A stretch of 36,341 nucleotides of DNA. It comes from Bacteroidota bacterium (GTDB taxonomy: Bacteria; Bacteroidota; Bacteroidia; Palsa-965). The notes beneath the pieces are model-generated. The model had not been told where the DNA came from. It worked only from the letters and a program-made list of their open reading frames with translations, and made no database searches. The DNA lies in contig JAAFIA010000049.1 of NCBI GenBank assembly GCA_013298545.1, positions 1-36,341 of the forward strand, given 5' to 3'. Made by a program: the position numbers and the translations under genes. This document shows positions 1-9,300 of this stretch, one piece after another (the stretch's first letter is position 1; each line of letters opens with the position of its first letter).

Positions 1-878
1 CTAGGATTCTCGCGTTTTTTAAGCAAAGCGGCAGTTTCTTTCTGAAGCTCTTCTTCGTTGAGAAAACTAACCATGTATTTGAGCTTGAGGTAATCGACAC
101 TCAACTCAATATCGTCAGAAAAAGAAAAGACAACATAAGGAGAACGTTCGAGTTCGTTTGATAAATCGTTCAACGCATCGAACATTTCTTTGGAATAAAA
201 TTTTTCGTCGTTAAGAAAATGAAGGGTATAACAAGACGAATAACGACTCAGAATTTTTACAGCAAACGAGGGATGGCTATGGTATTTTTCAAAAAACTCC
301 AGGTGATTTGAAGCATCATCGGAATTGAGATTTGACTTGTCTTTGAAATGCAGGTTGCGACGCAAATACAGGTAAATACTATTGAGTGCGCTTTCCGCTT
401 CAATGACTTCGGCATTGCGTTCGAGGTAACGAATGGCTTCCGATTTTTTCTCGCGAATGAATGCTTGTTGCGCAAAAAACTGTAAAACAACACGAGCTGT
501 ACTGTAATCTTCTATTTTTTCTGCAACATCGAGCAAAACTTCGGCCAAACGGTTGGCATCTTTTAGTTTTCCAGCATTGACCAGTTTCTCGATCTTTTGA
601 ATATTGTGAGCGAGGTAGGATGGATAATTCCGGCTCAGGTAGCCTGAAAGTTTAAAGGTGTGATGCGAAAGTTGAAAGAATTTTTTCTTAGAAGCCGTAT
701 CTGCTTTTTTATAGATGGCTTTGCACAATTCGTCTGAATCCTGCTCTTCCCAACCAATTTTCAGGGCCGCGTGAAGTAGTTTCAACGGAAGTTCAGCCTT
801 GCTTTCTTCCAGGTGTTTCTGAAATTCTTGCAGGTGAAAATCGTCAAGCAATACGATAACTTTCTGAATGCTTAGCAT
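1..878 (-). CDS. Helical-repeat protein of unknown function, C-terminus cut by window edge
   Basis: A reading frame opens at the ATG read leftward from 878 (MLSIQKVIVLLDDFHL...) and stays open for 292 codons to the window edge, so the stop lies outside. The translation is almost entirely amphipathic helix, rich in Lys, Glu and Leu, with paired helices such as SALNSIYLYLRRNLHF that look like TPR-type helical hairpins. There is no signal peptide or membrane segment, so it should be cytoplasmic. I do not recognise the family and see no catalytic motif. It is divergent from the exported hydrolase gene starting at 995. A function cannot be assigned. Confidence 0.75.
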   Translation of the reverse strand, partial: MLSIQKVIVLLDDFHLQEFQKHLEESKAELPLKLLHAALKIGWEEQDSDELCKAIYKKADTASKKKFFQLSHHTFKLSGYLSRNYPSYLAHNIQKIEKLVNAGKLKDANRLAEVLLDVAEKIEDYSTARVVLQFFAQQAFIREKKSEAIRYLERNAEVIEAESALNSIYLYLRRNLHFKDKSNLNSDDASNHLEFFEKYHSHPSFAVKILSRYSSCYTLHFLNDEKFYSKEMFDALNDLSNELERSPYVVFSFSDDIELSVDYLKLKYMVSFLNEEELQKETAALLKKRENP

Positions 879-902
879 ACTAAAATCGGGGGCTGTCCGC
901 GA

Positions 903-932
903 TAAAAATAACACTTTGTCTGATTTATTCAA
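903..932 (-). promoter_or_regulatory. Possible Bacteroidota-type promoter for the gene starting at 878
   Basis: Read leftward, TTG (932-930) is followed after 19 bases by TATTTTTA (910-903). This is one mismatch from the Bacteroidota -7 consensus TAnnTTTG and places transcription start just ahead of the ATG at 878. The match is imperfect, so this is only a candidate. Confidence 0.3.
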
Positions 933-994
933 CTCTTGATCCTTTTTTAGCTAAAATTCTACACCCACCTTTGCTCAAATTAAACTTCAATGAC

Positions 995-2368
995 ATGAAA
1001 AAACTGTTTTTCTTATTTGTATTCTTAATGGGTTCTGCGATCGTATGGGCGCAGCCGTACAATGTCGGACACGTCCAAATTACGTATAATGATCCCGCCC
1101 GCAGCAATCGCGCCATTCAAACCGAATTGTATTACCCTGCCACTGTTGCTGGTGAAAGCACGCCAATGGTCAATGGTCAGTTTCCAGTTATTGTTTTTGG
1201 CCACGGTTTTGTCATGGTTTGGAGTGCTTATTCGAATATCTGGGACAATCTTGCACCGCAAGGTTATATTCTTGCGTTTCCGCGCACAGAGGGAAATGTA
1301 AGCCCCAACCATGCTGAATTTGGAGCAGATCTAGCATTTCTTGTTGCTAAACTTCAAAGTGAGGGAGCTACAAATTCAAATTCTATTTTTTACAACCACG
1401 TCAACACGAAATCGGCCATCATGGGGCATTCCATGGGCGGCGGCAGTTCATTTTTAGCGACGGCAAACAATACCAATATTACCACGATGATTTCGTTTGC
1501 GGCAGCCAATACAACACCGTCATCAATTGCAGCTGCGCAACAAGTAAGTGTGCCCAGTCTTGTGATTTCGGGCCAAAATGATTGTGTTGCGCCACCAGCA
1601 CAACATCAAATTCCCATGTACGACTCACTCGCATCGGCTTGCAAAGCATACGTCGAGATTTTGGGCGGCGGACATTGTTATTTTGCTGAAACAAATTTCA
1701 ATTGTTCATTTGGCGAAGGAACGTGTACACCCAATCCAACCATTACGCGTTTGGAACAACAAGATGCGGCACAAGATTTTGCGGGAATGTGGTTGGCCTA
1801 TTATTTAAAAGATGATTGTGCTGCTTGGACAAATTTTCAGGATTCGCTCCAAAACTCGGTACGTGTTGCTTCGCAATTTGCTTGTATGCAACAAACACCT
1901 ACCATTACACAAAACGGAAATCAACTTCAAAGTACGCCTGCAAGCACATACCAATGGTTCCTCAATGGCAATCCAATCAACGGAGCTACGGCGCAAACAT
2001 ATATACCCTTGCAAAACGGAAATTACACGGTAGAAGTAACTTATTCTACGCTTTGTCCGGTTGGTTCAAACACCATCAACTGGCTTTCTACGGGCATTGT
2101 GAATTTTATTGCGGACGAACAATTTATGGTTTATCCAAATCCGGCCAACGATGCGTGTATGCTTCAATTCACGAGTTTGAAAGATGCGGTTGTTACAATC
2201 ACGATTACCGATATGCGCGGTAGTCTTGTGTTGGAGCGGCGGATTCGTGCGGGGGCGGGCGTTCCGATACAACACAACTTAAATCTAACTGGAATCGAAA
2301 CAGGCATGTATCAACTCACGCTACAAGCCGAATCGGTTCTGATTACGCGCAAGCTCATAAAACAGTAA
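995..2368 (+). CDS. T9SS-exported alpha/beta hydrolase (lipase/polyester-hydrolase-like)
   Basis: The 457-aa protein starts at the ATG at 995; the frame is open from a TTG at 971, but the ATG gives a clean signal peptide (MKKLFFLFVFLMGSAIVWA, cleavage before Gln20). Residues about 20-285 form an alpha/beta hydrolase. They show an oxyanion-type HG segment (VIVFGHGF), the nucleophile elbow GHSMGGG with Ser146, a likely acid Asp196 in SGQNDCVAP, and His227 in GGGHCYF. An Ig-like stretch follows (QWFLNGNPINGATAQTY), then a C-terminal type A T9SS sorting domain (YPNPANDACMLQF ... GMYQLTLQ ... KLIKQ). It should therefore cross the outer membrane and be released or anchored at the surface. GHSMGGG is the elbow seen in cutinase/PETase-like esterases, but the true substrate is unknown. 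Confidence 0.88.
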   Translation: MKKLFFLFVFLMGSAIVWAQPYNVGHVQITYNDPARSNRAIQTELYYPATVAGESTPMVNGQFPVIVFGHGFVMVWSAYSNIWDNLAPQGYILAFPRTEGNVSPNHAEFGADLAFLVAKLQSEGATNSNSIFYNHVNTKSAIMGHSMGGGSSFLATANNTNITTMISFAAANTTPSSIAAAQQVSVPSLVISGQNDCVAPPAQHQIPMYDSLASACKAYVEILGGGHCYFAETNFNCSFGEGTCTPNPTITRLEQQDAAQDFAGMWLAYYLKDDCAAWTNFQDSLQNSVRVASQFACMQQTPTITQNGNQLQSTPASTYQWFLNGNPINGATAQTYIPLQNGNYTVEVTYSTLCPVGSNTINWLSTGIVNFIADEQFMVYPNPANDACMLQFTSLKDAVVTITITDMRGSLVLERRIRAGAGVPIQHNLNLTGIETGMYQLTLQAESVLITRKLIKQ

Positions 2369-2432
2369 GTCCTACACATTTGGCTGCTGTACGATGGATG
2401 TATTCAAATCCCAACATCCGTCTTCCTAAATT

Positions 2433-2476
2433 AAAAAGTCCCGTTTCAGCAATCTTGCAGAAACGGGACTTTTTTT
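2433..2476. terminator. Strong bidirectional intrinsic terminator
   Basis: A perfect 15-bp stem, AAAAAGTCCCGTTTC (2433-2447) with its complement GAAACGGGACTTTTT from 2460, has a 12-base loop and T runs on both sides. It lies between the converging hydrolase and uracil-DNA glycosylase genes and should stop both. Confidence 0.9.
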
Positions 2477-2490
2477 GTGGTATTCTTTCA

Positions 2491-3186
2491 TTATAAACCT
2501 AAAGCAAGCCAATTGATGGGCATTTCGTTGCGTTGCATCAGGAAGAAATTGGTTTTCGAGAAATGGCGGCAGCCAAAAAATCCGTTTGCCGAGTACGGTG
2601 ATGGATGTGCTGCCTCGAGAATATGATGTTTGGTCATATCAATCAATGCGCGTTTGGCCTGTGCGTGGCGGCCCCACAAAATAAATACAATGCCTTCGCG
2701 ACGCTCTGAAAGTGTCCGAATTACAGCATCGGTAAATATTTCCCAACCTTGTCCTTGATGCGATGCCGGAGAATGTGCACGAACGGTTAAGGTTGTGTTG
2801 AGCAATAAAACACCTTGTTTGGCCCATCCCGACAAATCACCTGTTTTGGGATAAGGCACATTGAGGTCTTTCTGCATTTCTTTAAAAATATTGACTAACG
2901 ATGGTGGGTGTTTGATTCCATCGGAAACAGAAAAGCAAAGGCCATTGGCTTGATTCGGGCCGTGGTAAGGATCTTGTCCTAAAATAACCACCTTTACTTG
3001 ATCAAATGATGTTTGGTTGAAGGCACTAAAAATCAGTGGACCTGGCGGATAAACCGTGTGTTCGTGTTTCTCTTGAACGAGAAACTGTTTTAGGGCTGCG
3101 AAATACGGCTGGTGAAACTCTTCGAGTAAAGCTTCTTTCCAACTATCGCCAATTTGGGGTGCATTTGAAGTAGTAGTTGTTGTCAT
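2491..3186 (-). CDS. ung: Uracil-DNA glycosylase, family 1
   Basis: The 231-aa protein is full length for family-1 UDG, which cleaves the N-glycosidic bond of uracil in DNA and starts base-excision repair. The water-activating motif GQDPYHG contains the catalytic Asp72. The uracil-pocket segment LLLNTTLTV lies at about 127-135. The DNA-intercalation motif HPSPYSA starts with the catalytic His194. The start ATG at 3186 is followed by a short Thr-rich lead (MTTTTTSN). The gene stands alone, convergent with the hydrolase and divergent from a small lipoprotein gene. Nothing is missing or unusual. Confidence 0.98.
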   Translation of the reverse strand: MTTTTTSNAPQIGDSWKEALLEEFHQPYFAALKQFLVQEKHEHTVYPPGPLIFSAFNQTSFDQVKVVILGQDPYHGPNQANGLCFSVSDGIKHPPSLVNIFKEMQKDLNVPYPKTGDLSGWAKQGVLLLNTTLTVRAHSPASHQGQGWEIFTDAVIRTLSERREGIVFILWGRHAQAKRALIDMTKHHILEAAHPSPYSANGFFGCRHFSKTNFFLMQRNEMPINWLALGL

Positions 3187-3200
3187 AAGTTGTTTTAAAT

Positions 3201-3228
3201 CAAACAGATAAATCGGCTATGGCCGCAA
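3201..3228 (-). promoter_or_regulatory. Possible ung promoter
   Basis: Read leftward, TTG (3228-3226), then 17 bases, then TCTGTTTG (3208-3201), one mismatch from TAnnTTTG. Spacing is right for the Bacteroidota sigma factor and the site ends 14 bases ahead of the ung ATG. Confidence 0.35.
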
Positions 3229-3314
3229 TCCGAAGGTGTAAGTTTTCCGTAAATTGAATGAAATAAGATTCCAAAATTAATTCTTTTTGGCTTGTTAATA
3301 AAATTTTCGTCTAA

Positions 3315-3348
3315 TTGGTCAGGCCAAAGTTCAATCCAACTACTTTTG
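3315..3348 (+). promoter_or_regulatory. Bacteroidota promoter for the small lipoprotein gene
   Basis: TTG at 3315-3317 and TACTTTTG at 3341-3348 (perfect TAnnTTTG) are separated by 23 bases. The start of transcription should fall near 3355, giving a leader of about 40 bases before the ATG at 3397. Confidence 0.65.
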
Positions 3349-3396
3349 CATGGTATTTGTAAAACCCTGTATTACAACAAAACAACTCTCAACCAA

Positions 3397-3525
3397 ATGA
3401 AAAAAATTGCTATTCTCCTCGCTGCACTCATGATCACCGCTGTATCGTTTCAATCGTGCAAAGCACGTGGCGAAGATTGCGGAGCTTATCAGGGAAGCAA
3501 AAAATCTTCACGCAGTCACCGTTAA
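3397..3525 (+). CDS. Small lipoprotein, 42 aa, unknown function
   Basis: The frame is open further upstream, but the ATG at 3397 gives a typical lipoprotein signal (MKKIAILLAALMITAVSFQSC), with the lipobox FQSC and lipidation expected at Cys20. Only 22 residues follow, ending in a basic Ser/Lys/Arg tail (KKSSRSHR). It has its own promoter (3315-3348) and is followed by a terminator at 3551. Small secreted peptides of this kind occur widely in Bacteroidota, but I do not know a function. It lies just upstream of the YtxJ-like gene and may share a transcript with it when the terminator is read through. Confidence 0.7.
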   Translation: MKKIAILLAALMITAVSFQSCKARGEDCGAYQGSKKSSRSHR

Positions 3526-3550
3526 GCATTTATTTGCCCCGAACTTCGTT

Positions 3551-3578
3551 AAACCAAGTTCTTGCTTGGTTTTTTTAT
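3551..3578 (+). terminator. Intrinsic terminator ending right at the next start codon
   Basis: Stem AAACCAAG (3551-3558), six-base loop, CTTGGTTT (3565-3572), then a T-rich tract running up to the ATG at 3582. It closes the small lipoprotein transcript and could act as an attenuator for the YtxJ-like gene, which has no obvious promoter of its own. Confidence 0.75.
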
Positions 3579-3581
3579 TTT

Positions 3582-3926
3582 ATGCAACTCAAAAACCTCG
3601 ATAACTTAAGTCTGTTAGCCGAAATTAAAGCCGCATCACAATCAAAAGCGGTTTTGATTTTCAAGCATTCGACACGTTGCTCCATCAGCACAACGGCGTG
3701 GTCGCGACTTCAGCGTCAATGGACTGATTTGCTCGAAGGAATTCCGGTATATTACCTCGATTTATTGAATCACCGCGATATTTCCGGCCAAATTGAAGCG
3801 GAATTTTCGGTGGTTCACCAATCCCCGCAAGCTTTATTGATCGATAAAGGAATTTGCACGTACCATGCATCGCACCTCGATATTCATGTTCCAGACATCG
3901 AATTACATGCGGGCCTTACCAATTAA
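3582..3926 (+). CDS. ytxJ: YtxJ-like monothiol bacilliredoxin (bacillithiol system)
   Basis: The 114-aa protein has a thioredoxin-like fold with the family's single-cysteine motif KHSTRCSIS (Cys34). It lacks the CxxC of ordinary thioredoxins. YtxJ-type proteins are proposed to remove bacillithiol from mixed disulfides on proteins in the cytoplasm. The C-terminal part (ALLIDKGICTYHASHLDI) is the usual strand-turn-helix ending. The ATG at 3582 was chosen because the open frame upstream runs through the preceding gene and terminator. The last 11 bases overlap the end of the convergent OsmC gene. Family assignment is good; the redox partner is inferred. Confidence 0.85.
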   Translation: MQLKNLDNLSLLAEIKAASQSKAVLIFKHSTRCSISTTAWSRLQRQWTDLLEGIPVYYLDLLNHRDISGQIEAEFSVVHQSPQALLIDKGICTYHASHLDIHVPDIELHAGLTN

Positions 3927-4320
3927 AAATTACGACTTGCTTTAGATCAGGATGCAAACTCAATGCAACAGGGCAAGTGTGCGCGGCGCGTTCGAGTATG
4001 ATGCGCTCTTTTTCTGAAAAATTCCGCTTCGGCATTTCAAATGTTACATGTACTTCGGCCACCCGACGCGGATCGGCTGCCATAACTTTACTCACAGCTA
4101 CTTTTGTTCCCGACAAATCGAGTTCCATTCTTTCGGCAGCAATGCCCATGATCGTCATCATGCAAGCCGCAAGCGAAGTTGAAAGTAAATCTGTTGGCGA
4201 AAATGCTTCTCCTTTGCCGTTGTTGTCGAGCGGAGCATCCGTCATAATCGTATTTCCAGAACGAAGATGAACAGCCGAATTGCGTAAACCACCGAGGTAT
4301 TCTAAATCTGCTATGTGCAT
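3916..4320 (-). CDS. OsmC/Ohr family peroxiredoxin-like protein
   Basis: The 134-aa protein has the OsmC layout: an N-terminal strand region, then STSLAACMMTIMGIAA with the first redox cysteine (Cys53) at the head of a long helix, and AAHTCPVALSL with the second (Cys116). Such proteins reduce organic hydroperoxides in the cytoplasm through this cysteine pair. The sequence is closer to the general OsmC subfamily (YhfA-like, with SPTDLLSTSLAAC) than to typical Ohr. It converges on the YtxJ-like gene with an 11-base tail overlap and diverges from the gene at 4395. The pairing of two thiol-redox genes may be meaningful but is not proof of a shared pathway. Confidence 0.92.
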   Translation of the reverse strand: MHIADLEYLGGLRNSAVHLRSGNTIMTDAPLDNNGKGEAFSPTDLLSTSLAACMMTIMGIAAERMELDLSGTKVAVSKVMAADPRRVAEVHVTFEMPKRNFSEKERIILERAAHTCPVALSLHPDLKQVVIFNW

Positions 4321-4355
4321 AAAACAAATTTTAGCCGAATGCGTTATAATCTTAT

Positions 4356-4363
4356 TACCTTTG
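4356..4363 (+). promoter_or_regulatory. Likely -7 element for the 4395-lipA unit
   Basis: TACCTTTG is a perfect TAnnTTTG and lies 31 bases before the ATG at 4395. No clear TTG is present at the expected -33 spacing (TTTTAG at 4329 is the nearest), so only the -7 element is claimed. Confidence 0.45.
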
Positions 4364-4394
4364 TTAAAGCATTCCCACGCAAAAATAAGCGTTC

Positions 4395-5168
4395 ATGCAC
4401 AAAAAACTAATTTTCTTTTTCGCGCTCGCAACTCTTGCTATTCCGGCAATTGCTCAAGTAGAAACCCAAACGGTTCAAACAAACAGCAATGCTTTTGAGG
4501 AAACAAAAGTCCTTTATCGAAATGAAGCGACTGGTGGACTCATTGTACACAGTCATGGCTTTGGGTTTAATTACCGTCGCGGCAAACACGTTACAGGTTA
4601 TAAGAAACGTATTTTTGAAATGGAGTTGGTGAATTACCGCCATCCCAAAGAAATTAAAGTTGTTAATCCAGCCTACGACAATGCCAAAGGATATTATTAC
4701 GGTAAACTAAATAGTTTATTCATTCTTCGCCCCGGCATTGGTTTTCAAAAAGTCGTTTATACCAAACCCGATCGCAACGGCGTTGAAATTCGGTTTGTCT
4801 ATTTCGTAGGTGTTTCGCTTGGTCTTGCGAAACCGATTTATTTAGAAATTTTAAAAGAAACGCCCATCAATTCGCAATACGAATTGGTAACTGAACGCTA
4901 TAATCCTGACGAACATTTTGTTGATAATATCTATGGCCGCTCGCCCTACATTCGTGGTTTCGGTGAAATGAAAATTCATCCTGGAGCTTACGGAAAAGTT
5001 GGATTTAGTTTTGAATACGGAGCACTCGACGACGATGTAAAATGTCTAGAAACAGGTGTTATCGTAGATGGTTATCCTAAAGTAATTCCGTTGATGGCCA
5101 ATCAACACAACCAACAAGTTTTGGTTTCGTTGTACCTGCATTTTGCGTATGGCCGAAAATGGTTTTGA
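4395..5168 (+). CDS. Exported beta-barrel-like protein, conserved next to lipA
   Basis: The 257-aa protein has a signal peptide ([20 protein letters not shown] before Gln21). The rest is rich in alternating aromatic and polar residues ([20 protein letters not shown]-like strands, [14 protein letters not shown] at the end). This suggests an outer-membrane barrel of about ten strands with an aromatic C-terminal residue. I know no function. Its last 20 bases overlap the lipA reading frame when lipA starts at 5149, so the two genes are translationally linked. A role in lipoate metabolism does not follow from this; the link may only be positional. Confidence 0.85.
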   Translation: MHKKLIFFFALATLAIPAIAQVETQTVQTNSNAFEETKVLYRNEATGGLIVHSHGFGFNYRRGKHVTGYKKRIFEMELVNYRHPKEIKVVNPAYDNAKGYYYGKLNSLFILRPGIGFQKVVYTKPDRNGVEIRFVYFVGVSLGLAKPIYLEILKETPINSQYELVTERYNPDEHFVDNIYGRSPYIRGFGEMKIHPGAYGKVGFSFEYGALDDDVKCLETGVIVDGYPKVIPLMANQHNQQVLVSLYLHFAYGRKWF

Positions 5169-6054
5169 TTATTCACCACTTATGCAGCAAGAACTCGTGG
5201 AGACGACCGAATTACCCCGCTTGAAAAAACCAGATTGGTTGCGTGTAAAATTACCAACTGGAGAAAATTACCAGAAAGTACGGGGCTTAGTTGATAAATA
5301 TAAATTGCATACCATTTGCGAAAGTGGCAATTGTCCGAACATGGGCGAGTGTTGGGGCGCGGGCACAGCCACCTTTATGATTTTGGGAAATATCTGCACG
5401 CGCTCGTGCGGTTTTTGTGCGGTGGCTACGGGCCGTCCACTTCCAGCAGATCCAAACGAACCCATGCGTGTAGCAGAATCGGTAAAACTCATGGGGGTAA
5501 AACATTGTGTTATCACCTCGGTTGATCGCGACGAATTGAAAGATGGCGGTTCAATCATTTGGGCCGAAACCATCAAAGCTATTCGATTACTCAGCCCTGA
5601 GACAACTATTGAAACACTCATTCCTGATTTCAAAGGAGAACGCGAAAATATTCAACGCTTAATTGACGTGATGCCCGAAATTGTCTCGCACAACATGGAA
5701 ACCGTGCGTCGGCTTACACGTCAGGTTCGCATTCAAGCCAAATATGACCGTAGTTTAGAAGTGCTGAAATTTTTAGGTGAAGGCGGTTGCCGAACAAAAT
5801 CCGGTATCATGGTTGGCCTCGGCGAAAAACAAGAAGAAGTTCTGGAAACACTAGACGATTTACGACACGCAGGTGTTGAAATCATTACCATTGGACAATA
5901 CTTACAACCCACGAAAAAGCATTTGCCAGTTGCCGAATTTGTTCATCCCGATACATTTGCATTTTACAAACAAGCGGCGTTAGAAAAAGGATTTCGTTAC
6001 GTTGAAAGTGGCCCGTTGGTAAGATCTTCTTATCATGCCGAAAAACATTTATAG
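5149..6054 (+). CDS. lipA: Lipoyl synthase (radical SAM)
   Basis: The protein (301 aa from the ATG at 5149) inserts two sulfurs at C6 and C8 of the octanoyl chain on lipoyl-carrier domains. Both iron-sulfur sites are visible. The auxiliary cluster motif is [12 protein letters not shown] (Cx4Cx5C), and the radical-SAM motif is CTRSCGFC (Cx3Cx2C). The C-terminal RSSY, whose serine ligates the auxiliary cluster, is present in [11 protein letters not shown]. Starts are possible at TTG 5143, ATG 5149 or ATG 5182. The last gives an N-terminus beginning [19 protein letters not shown], close to other Bacteroidota LipA proteins, so the true start may be 5182. It follows the 4395 gene directly with overlap. 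Confidence 0.97.
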   Translation: MAENGFDYSPLMQQELVETTELPRLKKPDWLRVKLPTGENYQKVRGLVDKYKLHTICESGNCPNMGECWGAGTATFMILGNICTRSCGFCAVATGRPLPADPNEPMRVAESVKLMGVKHCVITSVDRDELKDGGSIIWAETIKAIRLLSPETTIETLIPDFKGERENIQRLIDVMPEIVSHNMETVRRLTRQVRIQAKYDRSLEVLKFLGEGGCRTKSGIMVGLGEKQEEVLETLDDLRHAGVEIITIGQYLQPTKKHLPVAEFVHPDTFAFYKQAALEKGFRYVESGPLVRSSYHAEKHL

Positions 6055-6365
6055 GTTTTAATTGTTTTATTGGAAATTGATGTTTAGCTTTGGTTTTCAT
6101 TAGAGGTTTAATTTTCTCACATCCCCCCATATTTTCTTGAAGTAAATTCGGCGCGTCCTATTCTATGGTCATGCGCACGTGATTCTTAATTTCTATTTGT
6201 TGAATAAAGTCAAACAAATTAATAAAAAACTGATTATCAACAGATTAAAATACACTTAAAAATAAACGATTCGGCATTTGCATCACAGAAAAATAATTAG
6301 CTTTGAAAACTTAATTTGTAATGCATAAACCGACCTAACCGAGGTTTAATAAACTGTAAAGTCAA
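6055..6365. other. AT-rich intergenic region with the promoter of the 1085-aa gene
   Basis: This 311-base gap holds no supported gene. I see no clear terminator after lipA. The right end carries the strong promoter at 6277-6305; a second partial -7-like motif (TAAATTCG) lies near 6145. Confidence 0.6.
6277..6305 (+). promoter_or_regulatory. Classic Bacteroidota promoter
   Basis: TTTG at 6277-6280, 17 bases, then TAGCTTTG at 6298-6305. Both elements match the consensus at optimal spacing. The predicted start near 6312 gives a leader of about 54 bases before the ATG at 6366. Confidence 0.75.
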
Positions 6366-9300
6366 ATGAAACGAAACAAACTTACGATCGCAGGAACAGG
6401 CATAGTCATTGCGGGACTTGCCGTTTTTGGTGTGACTAATTGGCAAAACGCTGCCACTTCGCACTACACGCTTTCTAATCCAGTTGCCGAAATTAAAGGC
6501 GGAACTGAAACCGAAGGAGCCGCCGGAGCTGGTCAATGGTGGTTTAACCGCGTCAAAAATCCTGCTGGTCAACTCGACTACGCTGCAATGTATGAAGTTG
6601 CGCAACGCGCACAACAAACAGCAAACCAACGCAACAACAACCCATCTACTGCTTCTGTAAATTGGACAGAGCTTGGTCCAGACAACGTTGGTGGTCGCAC
6701 ACGCGCACTCATCATCGATCGTCAAAACGATCAGCACATGTTTGCCGGTGGTGTTAGTGGCGGTTTGTGGGAATCTACTGACGGTGGAAACAACTGGTTT
6801 CAAAATTCGTTCAACAGCACCAACGGCGCATTCCTTACCGTTGCTTCTATGACGCAAGGCATTGACAATGCACTCTACGTTGGAACTGGCGAAGGATTAT
6901 ATTATTTCATTGGAAATGGTGTTGGAGGTTTTATCGGTGGTGGTATCTGGAAATCTACCGATAACGGTGCTTCTTGGACACTCCTCACTGCCACACAACC
7001 AGCAAGCGACAACAGCAGTACCGTTGCATGGGCCGCTGTAAATAAATTGGCAGCCGATCCGTTTGATGCTAATAAAATTTACGCTGCTACCAATAAAGGT
7101 TTACGACGCACACTTGATGGCGGCGCAACATGGAGTACGGTTACAGGTCCCAATGCAGCATCAGAAAGTTCCGATGTTGATGTAGCAAGCAATGGAAACG
7201 TTATTGGTGTTGTTTCAAGCAAACCTTGGCTTTCTGTTGATGGCGGTAATACATTTACCAATGTTGGCTTGGCGGCCAATCAATTTATCACAACATCTTT
7301 AACACGTGCCGAAATTGCCATTTCACCTTCTGATCCAAACTATGTATATGCTTTTTGTGCTAAGTCTGGTAATGGTGCAACTGGTATTTTAGCGGGTGCA
7401 TACATCTCAATCAATGGGGGTAACAACTGGACACAAATTGCAGGTGCTTCCTCTGCACAATTCGATCCATTCGGAACTGGCCAAGGTGATTATGATAACA
7501 CCATTGCAGTTGATCCAAGCAATCCAGGACGCGCATTCTTTGGTGGTGTAGAACTTTGGAAATGGGAAATGGCAAACGTTCCTGATGCCAACAATCCTCC
7601 TGCGGGACAATGGACACGTACCGCACTCGAATTCCCTGCTAGTGCGTTCAATCCATACTATGTACACTCAGACAAACACATTATCCTTTTCCACCCAACG
7701 AATGCAAACATATTCTTTGTAGGTTGCGATGGCGGTATTTTCCGTACCGTAAACAAAGGACAAACGTATGTTCCAATGAACAACGGGTACAATGTAACAC
7801 AGATGTATTCTGTTGCATTTGATCAACCTGGAACAGGCAATCTGCCTGCTCGTGATTATGCCGTTGGTGGAACTCAAGATAACGGAACACTCTTTATTGA
7901 TGGATCTGGAAATTCGCCATTGGCTGCAACGCCTGTTGGTGGTGGCGATGGTGGTCATTCCGAAATTTCGTTCTTGAATCCAAACGCAACATTTACAACG
8001 GTTTATTATGGCAGTCTTGACCGTGCTTCAACACGCGGTCAATATGGTTCTCAGTTTTATAGTGATCGCATCAATGCACTCGCAGGTTTTGGTAACAATG
8101 GTTTTGCATCGTTTGTAACACCAATTCGTCTTTGGGAAAGTGCCGACGATCCAATGAGCCACGATTCCATTACGTTTACGAATAGCCAATGGATCGATAG
8201 CAAACACCTCACAACGGGTGCAACTGCATCATTCAGTGGTATCATCGCTCCAGCACAACAAGCAAGCCCTGCTGCAACCATCATTCTCAACTCGGTTATC
8301 TTTACAGATGGTGTTGACTCCTTGTTCTCAAATGGAGCTGGCGTTTTTTCTGGCGATGGTTCAGGAACAGTTTTAGCAAATGGCACTTACAACATTACCT
8401 TTAACACGACACCGCCCGCAAACCGTGTAGTTAAAGCTATTTATCATGTTCAATACGGTGCTGGTACAATTTTAACATTGGCTAGCGGCCAAGTACCTGG
8501 ACGCAATTTCCTTTACACAACACCTTCTCAAATCAATTTTGGGGATGTTGTAACCATTCAAGACCGTGTACAAACACGTTTTGTAGTTGGATTCTCGGGT
8601 AACAATGGTATTTGGATGACCAAACGCCCACTCGATTTCTCTACCAATCCAGATTGGTTTAAAATTGCTGGGCCGAATTCATTACCCAATGCAATAGCTG
8701 GTGGCGAACCTAACGCCTTTGCCTATTCAGCAGATGGTAATCACCTTTTTGTTGGATACGACAATGGAAATCTCTACCGCATCTCTAATTTGTCAATGGT
8801 AACGGACTCCACTACTGGCGATGTTACGGTAGCCAACCCGAACGCTGTTGTTACCTGTACACGCATTGGTTCTTTCCCTTCACGTTACATCACAGGTATT
8901 GATTGTGATCCAAACAATGCTGAAAATTTAGTTGTTTCTTTGGGTAACTATGGAAACACCTCTTATGTTCAGTTTTCTAACAATGCCGTTTCTGCAACAT
9001 CTACATCAGGCACATTTACAAACAAAACCGGAAACATGAACACACTCGGTGCTGTTCCTGCCCTCTCGATTACGTTTGATAAGTATCAGCCAAACCGTGT
9101 GCTTGTTGGTACAGAACATGGCGTTTTTGAAACATCAAACATCACTGCTGCTTCTGTAACATGGACTGACGCAAATGCTGGTTTCGCTAACGTTGCTGTT
9201 GATATGCTTCGTCAGCAACGCAATGAACCATGGCATGTATCTAACTCAGGTTGTATCTACGCAGGTACACACGGACGCGGTATGTGGCGCGATGATTCTT

